Below the pieces are notes generated by a model. It ran no database searches, was not told the DNA's origin, and worked only from the letters and a program-made list of their open reading frames with translations. 64,000 bases of DNA from Pseudoflavonifractor sp. MSJ-37 (GTDB taxonomy: Bacteria; Bacillota; Clostridia; Oscillospirales; Oscillospiraceae), in the NCBI RefSeq assembly GCF_018917965.1, contig NZ_JAHLPP010000004.1:1-64000 (forward strand). The letters are read 5' to 3'. The position numbers and the translations under genes were made by a program. Shown in pieces: positions 36,170-45,362 of this stretch. The first letter of the stretch is position 1. Every line of letters begins with the position of its first letter.

Positions 36170-36205
36170 TAATGACTGTATACACAGCTCCTCCCGCAAA
36201 ACACC

Positions 36206-36412
36206 ACAAGTTCTTATTTGGCCCGCCCAGGTCCACCAATCCCGTACCTACTGTACCGCAGTAGATACGGGATTTTTCCTTACTCTCGCAACGGCTTGCT
36301 GGTATCGTAAACGCATTGCGGGGAAGCACCTGTGATGGGTTGAAATGCGCGTACGATCGAATAAATTACAGATGGAATTACAGATGAAAATGCACACGAC
36401 ACAGGCCGCGAA
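36206..36412 (+). repeat. Dispersed repeat with tRNA-like 3' end and hairpin, copy D
   Basis: This is the inverted counterpart of 24789-24969. It starts GTTCTTATTTGGCCCGCCCA, continues through the hairpin, GCATTGCGGG and, at the far end, AAAATGCACACGACACA (36397-36413). The first roughly 70 bases are nearly identical to the other copy; the middle is diverged. It begins 40 bases after the last island gene. Confidence 0.75.
36239..36277 (+). terminator. Terminator hairpin of repeat copy D, after the 410-residue gene
   Basis: A 15-bp stem (36239-36253 with 36259-36273) with one C-A mismatch is followed by TTTTT. It stands 70 bases after the stop codon of the island gene. Confidence 0.75.
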
Positions 36413-36439
36413 AAGGGCCGTTCCGGCCCTCAGACTGTC

Positions 36440-36482
36440 AAAGGATCCCCCGCTTTCAGCAAGCAAAAGCGGGGGATCCTTT
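36440..36482. terminator. Long bidirectional terminator-like inverted repeat
   Basis: A perfect 17-bp inverted repeat (36440-36456 with 36466-36482) has a 9-base loop, and each arm ends in AAA or TTT. It separates repeat copy D from the transposase remnant. Confidence 0.75.
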
Positions 36483-36519
36483 ATAATTAGGACAAAAATA
36501 GACGAACAATGTGAAAGAA

Positions 36520-36766
36520 TGGAGTTCTTCCAACTCCACTCTGCCAGCTTTTTCAGGCCCATGGCAGCAAATTTAAGCCTGAGCTATCTGGTGCCTGTGG
36601 CCAAGCCTCGGTGGTGTGTATAACGCATCGTATGGTTCTCTTTTGCATCCGCAAAGACCCTCTCGATGGTGTCTTTTCGCTGGGCATAGATTTTTTTGCC
36701 CCTTCTTGTGCCCTCTCGGTTTGTTGTGGTATGGCGAAGTTCCTGGCCGCGGGGACAGGTGAACAT
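36520..36766 (-). pseudogene. IS1182-family transposase remnant
   Basis: On the minus strand the pieces CPRGQELRHTTTN, KKIYAQRKDTIERVFADAKE and FAAMGLKKLAEWSWK occur in order. These are the conserved C-terminal blocks of IS1182-type DDE transposases. The blocks are joined by deletions and a stop/frame change (after HHRGLATGTR), and the N-terminal part is missing. No terminal inverted repeats were recognised. It ends next to the MetE-like gene. The gap 36170-36794 contains repeat D, the inverted repeat and this remnant only. Confidence 0.8.
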
Positions 36767-36794
36767 AGAGACATAGATATCGCAGGAGGCGGGA

Positions 36795-37910
36795 TCAGCC
36801 CCAGACTTCTTCGGCGATCTCCTTGACCAGCGTCAGCTTGGCCCACTGCTCTTCCTCGGTGAGCTTGTTGCCCACCTCGCAGGAGGCAAAGCCGCACTGG
36901 GGGCTCAGGCAGAGACGGTCCAGAGGAAGGTACTGGGCGGCTTCGTGGATCCGGGCGATCACCGCGTTCTTCTGCTCCAGCACCGGGGACTTGGTGGTGA
37001 TGAGGCCCAGCACCACCTTCTTGTCGCCGGAGACGGCCTTCAGCGGCGCGAAGCTGCCGGAGCGCTCGTCATCGAACTCCAGATAGTAGGCGTCCACGTC
37101 CTCCCGGCCAAAGACCAGCTCGGCCACCGCGTCGTACCCGCCCTGGCAGGCCCAGGTGGAATGGAAGTTGCCCCGGCAGATGTGGGTGGTGACGGTCAGG
37201 TCTGCGGGCTTGTCCCGGAGGGCCAGGTCGTTGACGGCCAGGAGCTGCTCCTCCACCTCGGCCAGACCGGCGGCGTCGGTGCCGAAGAAGCCCAGCGCAT
37301 TGGGATCCACACACACGCCCCAGGAGCAGTCGTCCAGCTGGATGTTCCGGCATCCGGCATCATAGAGCGCCCGGATCACCTTCCGGTATCCGGCGGCGAT
37401 GTCGTCGATCAGCTCCTGCGTGGTGGCGTAGAAGGTCCGGGTCCCCTGGATGTTCATGGGCATGATCATCTGCTCCAGGAACTGAGCGGGGGCGGGGATG
37501 GTCTGCTTGGCCACGGTGTGCGCGTCCTCCAGGGCCTTCACGAACTTGAAGTGGTCCACGAAGGGGTGATGGTCCACAGAGATCTTGCCGGTGAGATAGG
37601 TGTCGTCGATCAGGGCGGCCTCGTCATGGAAGGGGAGACCGGTGTCCGTGCGGCTGTGGCCCACGCCCTGGAAGCCCCACATGAAGTCCAGGTGCCAGGT
37701 AGCCCGACGGAACTCGCCGTCGGTAATGACGGAGTAACCGGCCTTCTTCTGCTTGGCCACCAGATCGCGGATGGCGGCATCCTCTACGGCGGTCAGGGCC
37801 TCACGGGAGATGATCTCGGCCTCGAAGTCGGCGCGGGCCTGTTTCAAAACGTCAGGGCGCAGGAAGCTGCCCACATAGTCATAACGGAAGGGGATATGTG
37901 CGTTGCTCAT
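36795..37910 (-). CDS. MetE-C-like methyltransferase (YxjG/YxjH family)
   Basis: The 371-residue product corresponds to the C-terminal catalytic half of cobalamin-independent methionine synthase. It has YVGSFLRPDVLKQAR, VITDGEFRRATWHLDF, the zinc ligands in TTHICRGN (His and Cys) and late PQCGFAS (Cys), and IQLDDCSWG. YxjG/YxjH proteins make methionine from homocysteine with an unidentified methyl donor and do not need the N-terminal MetE half. It is one of two genes downstream of gdhA on the same strand, with the LysR gene between. Confidence 0.88.
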   Translation of the reverse strand: MSNAHIPFRYDYVGSFLRPDVLKQARADFEAEIISREALTAVEDAAIRDLVAKQKKAGYSVITDGEFRRATWHLDFMWGFQGVGHSRTDTGLPFHDEAALIDDTYLTGKISVDHHPFVDHFKFVKALEDAHTVAKQTIPAPAQFLEQMIMPMNIQGTRTFYATTQELIDDIAAGYRKVIRALYDAGCRNIQLDDCSWGVCVDPNALGFFGTDAAGLAEVEEQLLAVNDLALRDKPADLTVTTHICRGNFHSTWACQGGYDAVAELVFGREDVDAYYLEFDDERSGSFAPLKAVSGDKKVVLGLITTKSPVLEQKNAVIARIHEAAQYLPLDRLCLSPQCGFASCEVGNKLTEEEQWAKLTLVKEIAEEVWG

Positions 37911-38006
37911 GGTGATCGGTTCCTTTCTGGTCTCAGAGATGGCGGCCGGGCCGCGTGGACGGTGATGGATGATAGTATATCCCTATCTCCGTGGTATGTA
38001 AAATAC

Positions 38007-38053
38007 CAAAAAACGAGGTCCAGCCATCGGAAAGACCGATAGCCAGACCTCGT
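38007..38053 (-). terminator. Terminator of the lysR-type gene
   Basis: ACGAGGTC pairs with GACCTCGT, and an inner ATCGG/CCGAT stem adds to it; TTTTTTGG follows on the minus strand. It separates the LysR gene from the MetE-like gene. Confidence 0.8.
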
Positions 38054-38055
38054 GG

Positions 38056-38979
38056 TCAGGGCTCCGCCGCTGTGCCCATGCCCTGAGTGCGGCGCTTGAG
38101 GGCCTCGATATACTGCCGGCCCAGATAGCCGGGGAGAGCCTTGCTGTGGGTGATGTACCCCACCTCCATGGAGTCGTCCACCAGCAGGGGGCGGGCCACG
38201 ATGAAAGCGCCGTTCAGCTCCGCGTTGATGACGCCGCTGCAGATCGTGTAGCCGTCCAGTCCCACCAGCAGGTTGAAGAGGGTGGCACGGTCTCGGACCA
38301 GGATGTTCTTCTTCCGCTCCAGCGTGCTGAGGATCTCCTCGGAGAAATAGAAGGAGTTGTGCTCCCCCTGCTCATAGGAGAGGCGGGGGTAGGGGGCCAG
38401 ATCGTCCAGCGTCAGGGCTTCCTTGGCCGCCAGGGGGCTGGAGGAGCTGATGAACACATGGGGCCTGGCGGTGAAGAGGGGCTGGAACACCAGCTCCTGG
38501 GCCTTCATGGCCTTGCGGAGGATATCCTCGTTGAAGCGGTTCAGATAGAGGACGCCCACCTCACTGCGCAGATGGGCCACGTCCTCCAGGATCTCATAGG
38601 TCTGGGTCTCCCGGATGCGGAAGTCATACTCGTCACCGCCGTGCTCCCGGAGCAGGTCCACGAAGGCCTCTACCACGAAGGAGTAGTGCTGGGCGGAGAC
38701 ACAGAACTCCTGGCGGCCCTTGGGGCGGCCGGTGTATTTCTCCTCCAGGAGCTCCATCTGCTCCACCACCTGACGGGCATAGCCCAAAAACTCCTCGCCC
38801 TCCCGGGAGAGGACCACGCCACGGTTGGTGCGGCTGAAGATGGTGAGGTCCAGCTCCCGCTCCAGGTCCTTGATGGCTCCGGTGAGGGTGGGCTGGGAAA
38901 TGAAGAGGCTCTTGGCCGCGCCGCTGATGGTGCCCTTGGCCGCCACGGCCACCACATAGCGGAGCTGTTGGATCGTCAT
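38056..38979 (-). CDS. LysR-family transcriptional regulator
   Basis: The 307-residue product has the N-terminal winged helix-turn-helix MTIQQLRYVVAVAAKGTISG plus AAKSLFISQPTLTGAIKDLE, followed by a periplasmic-binding-protein-like effector domain. ATG 38979 has AAAGGAG 7-8 bases upstream; the frame extends further but without a site. It is one gene downstream of gdhA and one gene upstream of the MetE-like gene, so control of glutamate or methionine metabolism is possible. That is inference from position only. A TATAAT (reverse complement at 39011-39016) precedes it. Confidence 0.92.
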   Translation of the reverse strand: MTIQQLRYVVAVAAKGTISGAAKSLFISQPTLTGAIKDLERELDLTIFSRTNRGVVLSREGEEFLGYARQVVEQMELLEEKYTGRPKGRQEFCVSAQHYSFVVEAFVDLLREHGGDEYDFRIRETQTYEILEDVAHLRSEVGVLYLNRFNEDILRKAMKAQELVFQPLFTARPHVFISSSSPLAAKEALTLDDLAPYPRLSYEQGEHNSFYFSEEILSTLERKKNILVRDRATLFNLLVGLDGYTICSGVINAELNGAFIVARPLLVDDSMEVGYITHSKALPGYLGRQYIEALKRRTQGMGTAAEP

Positions 38980-39028
38980 AGGGATGCTCCTTTCCGTATA
39001 AAGCGTGCCCATTATAACACAAAGCCGA

Positions 39029-39058
39029 ACCCCGCGCCAGGATGACGCGGGGCTCAGC
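39029..39058 (-). terminator. Hairpin between gdhA and the lysR-type gene
   Basis: GAGCCCCGCG and CGCGGGGTTC pair on the minus strand with a 9-base loop; TTTGTGTTAT follows a few bases later, so termination may be partial. Confidence 0.6.
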
Positions 39059-39105
39059 TCGTGCAGAGAGGTGTATCGAAAGAAAGAGAGGGGCAAAAGG
39101 AAGGC

Positions 39106-40633
<1,528 letters not shown>

Positions 40634-40929
40634 TAGCTTTTTCAAGAAAAAGTCAAAAATATGCATGAAGATGCATTGCTACTTGCAAAATTGGGACGGA
40701 TGCCGAACGACTGCCGTCAAAACGACGGATCAGTTCAAAGCGGTCTTGACGCACTTTTGTACGTCTACTGCGGACTACGGCCGGAGCGGGGATGGGACAG
40801 CAGGGACGCTTGACAGAGGGGGCGGCGGGGTGTAAGCTTTTTCCGGGAAATACGAGGGATCCGGTCGAAACACCGTCCGGAGGGCCGGATGGGCGGAGCC
40901 GTTCCGTATGATCCGTTAGGAGGAATACA
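40634..40929 (+). other. Gene-free stretch before the CobW-type gene
   Basis: There is no convincing coding frame. TTGACA at 40810-40815 is a good -35 element, but only a poor -10 (TGTAAG or TAAGCT) follows. GGATCCGG near 40857 and CCGGAGGGCCGG are short palindromes. AGGAGG at 40918-40923 is the ribosome site of the next gene. No known riboswitch was recognised. Confidence 0.4.
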
Positions 40930-41988
40930 ATGAGTCATCAAATCATGCCGATCACTCTGCTCACCGGCTATCTGGGGGCGGGCAAGACCACCCTGCTCAA
41001 CCACGTCCTGCGCAACCAGCAGGGCTATCAGGTCGCGGTCATCGTCAACGACATCGGCGAGATCAATATCGACGCCGATCTGATCGCCGAGGGAGGACAG
41101 GTGACGGAGGGGGACCAGAGCCTGGTGCCCCTGCAGAACGGCTGTATCTGCTGTACCCTGAAGATGGACCTGATCGCCCAGGTCATGGATCTGATCCGGA
41201 TGGACCGGTTCGACTATATCCTGATCGAGGCCAGCGGCGTGTGCGAACCTCTGCCCATCGCCCAGACCCTCACCCTGATCGACGGGAGCCAGAAGGGAGA
41301 GGACGCCCTGCCCCAGCTCTGCCGGCTGGACAACATCGTCACCGTGGTGGACGCCAAGCGCATGGCCGATGAGTTCGTCAACGGCGCCGCCCTCCTGCGG
41401 AAGGATCTGGAGGAGAACGATGTGGAGAACCTGCTGATCCAGCAGATCGAGTTCTGCAATACCATCATACTCAATAAAGTGGATATGGTGTCGGAGGAGG
41501 ACAAGCAGGCGGTCCGGAAGGTCATCCGGGCCCTCCAGCCCACGGCCCGGATCATCGAGGCCAACTACGGCGCGGTGGACTGCGCCGACATCCTGGACAC
41601 GTATGCCTTCGACTTCGAGGAGGCCGCCCAGTCCGCCGGCTGGGCGGAGGCCCTCATGGAAGGGGAGGAAGAGGAGCCGGAGACCGACGAGTACGGCATC
41701 AGCACCTTCGTCTACCGGGAGAAGCGGCCCTTCCGCATGGAAGCCTTCACTGCGTTTGCCGGACAGCGGTTCCCGGATACGATCATCCGGTGCAAGGGGC
41801 CCATCTGGTTCCAGGAGGAGCCGGAGACCGCCTACCTCTTCGAGCAGGCCGGTCAGGAGATCACCGCCACCCCCATGGGCCGGTGGACCCACCGCCGCCC
41901 GGAGAACCGTCTGGCCGTCATCGGCCGGAACATGGACAAAGAGGCGATCTGCCAGGCCTTCGACGAGTGTCTGGGCAAACTGCGGTAA
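40930..41988 (+). CDS. CobW/COG0523 G3E-family GTPase (putative metallochaperone)
   Basis: The 352-residue product has the Walker A motif GYLGAGKTT at about 13-21, the metal-binding CxCC motif (C72, C74, C75 in GCICCTLK), the G3E Glu in IEASGVCEP, and the NKVD guanine motif. The C-terminal CobW_C domain has YGISTFVYREKRPF and a His-Arg region near 315 (GRWTHRRPENRL). Proteins of this kind insert or allocate Zn, Co or Fe; which metal is unknown. It is a single gene with AGGAGG and its own strong terminator. Confidence 0.92.
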   Translation: MSHQIMPITLLTGYLGAGKTTLLNHVLRNQQGYQVAVIVNDIGEINIDADLIAEGGQVTEGDQSLVPLQNGCICCTLKMDLIAQVMDLIRMDRFDYILIEASGVCEPLPIAQTLTLIDGSQKGEDALPQLCRLDNIVTVVDAKRMADEFVNGAALLRKDLEENDVENLLIQQIEFCNTIILNKVDMVSEEDKQAVRKVIRALQPTARIIEANYGAVDCADILDTYAFDFEEAAQSAGWAEALMEGEEEEPETDEYGISTFVYREKRPFRMEAFTAFAGQRFPDTIIRCKGPIWFQEEPETAYLFEQAGQEITATPMGRWTHRRPENRLAVIGRNMDKEAICQAFDECLGKLR

Positions 41989-42007
41989 GCGTTCGGGACG
42001 GGACCGG

Positions 42008-42046
42008 ATGCCCGGCGGCCATCGGGGGACGATGGCCGCCGGGCAT
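42008..42046 (+). terminator. Terminator of the CobW-type gene
   Basis: A perfect 17-bp stem (42008-42024 with 42030-42046) has a 5-base loop and is followed by TTCATATTT. Confidence 0.85.
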
Positions 42047-42053
42047 TTCATAT

Positions 42054-42082
42054 TTGCGGGGCAGAGGCATCTGTGGTACAAT
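42054..42082 (+). promoter_or_regulatory. Promoter of the PcrA/UvrD helicase gene
   Basis: TTGCGG (42054-42059) and TACAAT (42077-42082) have 17-base spacing, 42 bases before the start codon. Confidence 0.65.
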
Positions 42083-42124
42083 AAAGAGCAATTTGTGTTG
42101 AACCGAGTTAGAAAGAGGGATCGT

Positions 42125-44587
42125 ATGCTGGATCAAGAACAAGAGCTGCGTTTCTGTCAGGCCCGGCGGGCGGCCATCGCGCTGGACTTCCCGGGCCTGA
42201 ACCCGCAGCAGCGCAAGGCAGTGCTGGCCACCGAGGGGCCGCTCCTCCTGCTGGCCGGCGCAGGCAGCGGAAAGACCACTGTGCTCATCCACCGGATCGC
42301 CAACCTGATGAAATATGGCCGCGGCTCTGACTGCGATGAGGTCCCTGAGTGGGTGGGGCCGGCAGAGCTGGCCGCCCTGGAGGCCTATGTAGCCGCCCCC
42401 GACCCGGTCCGGAAGCCGGAGATCGAGCGGCTGTGCCGGGTGGAGCCGGCAGTGCCCTGGTCCATCCTGGCCATCACCTTTACCAACAAGGCCGCCGGAG
42501 AACTCCGGGAGCGGCTGGAGAAACTGCTGGGGCCCTCCGCCAATGATATCTGGGCTTCCACCTTCCACTCCGCCTGCGTGCGGATCCTGCGGCGGGACAT
42601 CGACCGCCTGGGCTTCGACAGCTCGTTCACGATCTACGACAGCGCCGACTCCGAGCGGGTGGTGAAGGACATCGTCAAGGACTTCGGCCTGGATGACAAG
42701 TCCTTCCCGCCCAAGACCATCCTGGGCTATATCTCCCGGGCCAAGGACGCCATGAAGCTTGGGAAGGACTATCTGGCCGAGTGCGAGAAGGCCGGAGACT
42801 TCCGTCTGACCAAGATCGCCAAGGTCTATGTGGAGTATGAGAAGCGCCTGCGGGACGCCAACGCGCTGGACTTCGACGACATCATCCTCCACACGGTCCG
42901 GCTCCTGCTGGGCTTCGAGGAGGTCCGGAGCTATTATCAGAAGAAGTTCCGCTATGTCCTCATCGACGAGTATCAGGACACCAACAACCTCCAGTACCTG
43001 CTGGCCTCCACACTGGCGGGCGGCTATGAGAACTTCTGTGTGGTGGGCGATGACGACCAGTCCATCTACCGCTTCCGGGGAGCCACGATCGAGAACATCC
43101 TCTCCTTTGAGAAACAGTACGACAAGCGGGGCGTCCGGGCCATCCGGCTGGAGCAGAACTATCGCTCCAGCGGCAACATCCTGGCAGCCTCCAACGCGGT
43201 GATCCGCAACAACCAGGGCCGCAAGGGCAAGGAGCTCTGGACGGATCAGGCCCCCGGCGACAAGGTGAAGTGCTACACCGCCATGAACGAGAGCGACGAG
43301 GCCCAGTTCGTGGCCGCCCAGATCCTGTCGGATGTCTCCGAGGGGCGGCATTGGCGGGACCACGCGGTCCTCTACCGGATGAACGCCCAGTCCAACCAAA
43401 TCGAGCAGGCCTTCAAGCGAAACGGCATCCCCTACCGGATCGTAGGCGGCATCCGCTTCTTCGACCGGGCCGAGGTCAAGGATATGCTGGCCTACCTGTG
43501 CGTCATCAACAACCCCAACGATGACCTGCGCCTGACCCGCATCATCAACGTGCCGGCCCGGGGCATCGGCGTCACCACCATCGAGCGGGCTCAGGATCTG
43601 GCCCTCCAGCTGGGCAAGCCCCTGTGGGAGATCGTCTCCCGGGCACGGGAGTTCCCGGAGCTCCAAAAGGCCGCCCCCAAGCTGGGCCAGTTCGTGGAGA
43701 TGATCGGGGACCTGCGGAAGGAGGCGGGTGAGATGGAACTGCCCGCCTTCTATGAGGAACTGGTGGCCCGCACGGGCTACGCCTCCATGCTGGAGCAGAA
43801 GAACACCATCGAGGACCGGACCCGTCTGGAGAACGTCCACGAGCTGTCCTCCTCGATCCAAAACTACCTGGACAACGCCGGGGACGAGCCCAGCCTGGCC
43901 GGGTTCCTGGACGAGATCGCCCTCTATACGGATCTGGACAGCCACGACCCCAACGAGGACTGTGTGGTCATGATGACCATGCACTCAGCCAAGGGCCTGG
44001 AGTTCCCAGTGGTGTTCGTGGTGGGCGTGGAAGAGGGCATCTTCCCCGGCATCCGCGCCATCGGCGAGCCCGATGAGATGGAGGAGGAGCGCCGTCTGTG
44101 CTATGTGGCCATGACCCGGGCCAAGGAGCGGCTGTACATGACCTGCGCCGCCCAGCGGATGCTCTTCGGCCGGACCAGCGCCAACCGGCCCTCCCGCTTC
44201 CTCAGTGAGATCCCGCCGGCCTGTGTGGAACAGACCGGACGGAGCGGCGCCTCCGGCGGTGAGGGCATCCGGCGGACGGCCCAGTCCCAGAGCGCGGGGC
44301 GGTCCCGGATCTCTTGCGACCGGGGGTATTCCGTGGGCGGCCAGACCGCCGCCGGCCGTCCCGCGGCCGGGGCCCGGAGCGTAGAGCTGGTCCGCGCGTC
44401 CCGGGCCGCGGCGCCTCTGCCCGACTTCCAGAAGGGCGACACGGTGGTCCACAAGGCCTTCGGCAAGGGCATGATCACGGGCTTGACCCCCATGGGCGGC
44501 GACGCTCTGGTGGAGATCGCCTTCGAAGGGAACGGTACCAAGAAGCTCATGCTCAAGGCCGCGGCCCAGCATATGAAGAAGGCGTGA
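42125..44587 (+). CDS. pcrA: Superfamily 1 DNA helicase PcrA/UvrD
   Basis: The product is 820 residues. Helicase motifs occur in order: Q-motif LNPQQRKAV, Walker A LAGAGSGKTT near residue 46, AITFTNKAAGELRERL (Ia), VLIDEYQDTNNLQY (II), VVGDDDQSIYRFRGA (III), RLEQNYRSSGNIL (IV), TMHSAKGLEFPVVF (V) and VAMTRAKERLYM (VI). The C-terminal extension ends with the GDTVVHKAFGKGMI tudor-like domain that contacts RNA polymerase in PcrA. The insertion near 65-100 (DCDEVPEWVGPAELAALEAY) within domain 1A is longer than in B. subtilis. It acts in repair and removal of recombination intermediates. Confidence 0.95.
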   Translation: MLDQEQELRFCQARRAAIALDFPGLNPQQRKAVLATEGPLLLLAGAGSGKTTVLIHRIANLMKYGRGSDCDEVPEWVGPAELAALEAYVAAPDPVRKPEIERLCRVEPAVPWSILAITFTNKAAGELRERLEKLLGPSANDIWASTFHSACVRILRRDIDRLGFDSSFTIYDSADSERVVKDIVKDFGLDDKSFPPKTILGYISRAKDAMKLGKDYLAECEKAGDFRLTKIAKVYVEYEKRLRDANALDFDDIILHTVRLLLGFEEVRSYYQKKFRYVLIDEYQDTNNLQYLLASTLAGGYENFCVVGDDDQSIYRFRGATIENILSFEKQYDKRGVRAIRLEQNYRSSGNILAASNAVIRNNQGRKGKELWTDQAPGDKVKCYTAMNESDEAQFVAAQILSDVSEGRHWRDHAVLYRMNAQSNQIEQAFKRNGIPYRIVGGIRFFDRAEVKDMLAYLCVINNPNDDLRLTRIINVPARGIGVTTIERAQDLALQLGKPLWEIVSRAREFPELQKAAPKLGQFVEMIGDLRKEAGEMELPAFYEELVARTGYASMLEQKNTIEDRTRLENVHELSSSIQNYLDNAGDEPSLAGFLDEIALYTDLDSHDPNEDCVVMMTMHSAKGLEFPVVFVVGVEEGIFPGIRAIGEPDEMEEERRLCYVAMTRAKERLYMTCAAQRMLFGRTSANRPSRFLSEIPPACVEQTGRSGASGGEGIRRTAQSQSAGRSRISCDRGYSVGGQTAAGRPAAGARSVELVRASRAAAPLPDFQKGDTVVHKAFGKGMITGLTPMGGDALVEIAFEGNGTKKLMLKAAAQHMKKA

Positions 44588-44612
44588 CCGCTTGGCGGGA
44601 CCACAACAAAAG

Positions 44613-44642
44613 GCCCGCGCCGCCAGGATCGGCGGCGCGGGC
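44613..44642 (-). terminator. Terminator of the HAD phosphatase gene
   Basis: A perfect 12-bp stem (44613-44624 with 44631-44642) has a 6-base loop and is followed by CCTTTTGTTG on the minus strand. It may also mark the end of the convergent helicase transcript. Confidence 0.8.
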
Positions 44643-44653
44643 AGCGCAGGATA

Positions 44654-45280
44654 TCACAGAAGCTCTGTGAAACAGTGGATATACCGGTGGGAGAGGGTGC
44701 GGACCTCCTCCTGCCGGGCCTCATAGAAGGCGTCGTAGACGCCTACTACCCGGATCCCGGCCTCCCGGGCGGTCCGGCAGGCGCCAGGGGAGTCCTCAAA
44801 AAGGGTGCAGTCCTCCGGACGAGCGGACACCCGGTCCAGCACGGCTTGGAAATAGCGGGGGTCCCGCTTCTCCACGCCCAGCTCCTGAGCGAAGAGGATG
44901 GGGGCGAAGGTCTCCCGGAGACCATGGCGTTCCAAGACGGAGAAGCACAGCTCCGGCACACAGGCCGTGGCCAGGGCCATCTCTTCTCCGGCCGCCTGAC
45001 ACCGGGCCAGGAAGGGGCGGACGCCTGGCTTCAGAGGAACATGATGGGCATAGGCATCCCGGGCCAGATCCATCCACTCGGCCATGATGGCCTCCGGCGT
45101 GTCCTCCAGATGGTAGTAGTCCCGGGTGAACCGGGCCGCCGCCGGGAAGATGGAGTGGCCCACGGTGTCGTTGTACTCCGGCGTGGGCCGGAGCCCCCGG
45201 CGGGCCAAAAATGTGTCATCGACTTGGACCCAGACTCCGTTGGAGTCGATGAGGGTCCCGTCCAGGTCGAACAAAAGCAT
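44654..45280 (-). CDS. HAD-family phosphatase, beta-phosphoglucomutase-like
   Basis: The 208-residue product begins with the catalytic motif LLFDLDGTLIDSNG (nucleophile Asp). Motif II is LATACVPEL, the Lys of motif III stands in LGVEKRDPRYF, and motif IV is TLFEDSPGACRTARE. The cap domain (about 15-90) is helical, as in subfamily I HAD phosphatases such as beta-phosphoglucomutase or phosphoglycolate phosphatase. The substrate is unknown. It is a single gene divergent from the EamA transporter gene. Confidence 0.9.
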   Translation of the reverse strand: MLLFDLDGTLIDSNGVWVQVDDTFLARRGLRPTPEYNDTVGHSIFPAAARFTRDYYHLEDTPEAIMAEWMDLARDAYAHHVPLKPGVRPFLARCQAAGEEMALATACVPELCFSVLERHGLRETFAPILFAQELGVEKRDPRYFQAVLDRVSARPEDCTLFEDSPGACRTAREAGIRVVGVYDAFYEARQEEVRTLSHRYIHCFTELL

Positions 45281-45362
45281 GGCACAGATCCTTCCTGATA
45301 TCCTGTTTTCCTCTATTATAGCACGATCCCGGTATGATCACGATAAGGGAGTGGAACGAACT

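Larger units (their letters stand above)
32866..36200. mobile_element. AT-rich island at the 3' end of ssrA (integrated element remnant)
   Basis: The island starts directly after the tmRNA CCA. Its sequence is far poorer in G+C than its flanks: sample 60-base lines give 28% at 35041 and 42% at 34081, against 73% at 42181. It holds a broken serine recombinase, a ribbon-helix-helix gene, a GIY-YIG gene and a 410-residue protein gene. The 3' ends of tmRNA genes are classical attachment sites. I found no clean second copy of the ssrA end at the right side, so the right border near 36170-36200 is set by base composition and the last gene. Confidence 0.75.

Noticed and set aside
36206-36240. Repeat copy D as the right attachment site (attR) of the ssrA island
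   Set aside because: GGCCCGCCCAGGTCCACCA resembles the tmRNA end CCCCCCGCCTCCACCA only as tRNA ends in general do, and the same sequence is also at 24.9 kb, far from the island.
41918-43984. A 688-codon frame opposite the PcrA/UvrD gene
   Set aside because: It is antisense to conserved helicase motifs I-V and has no recognisable domain.
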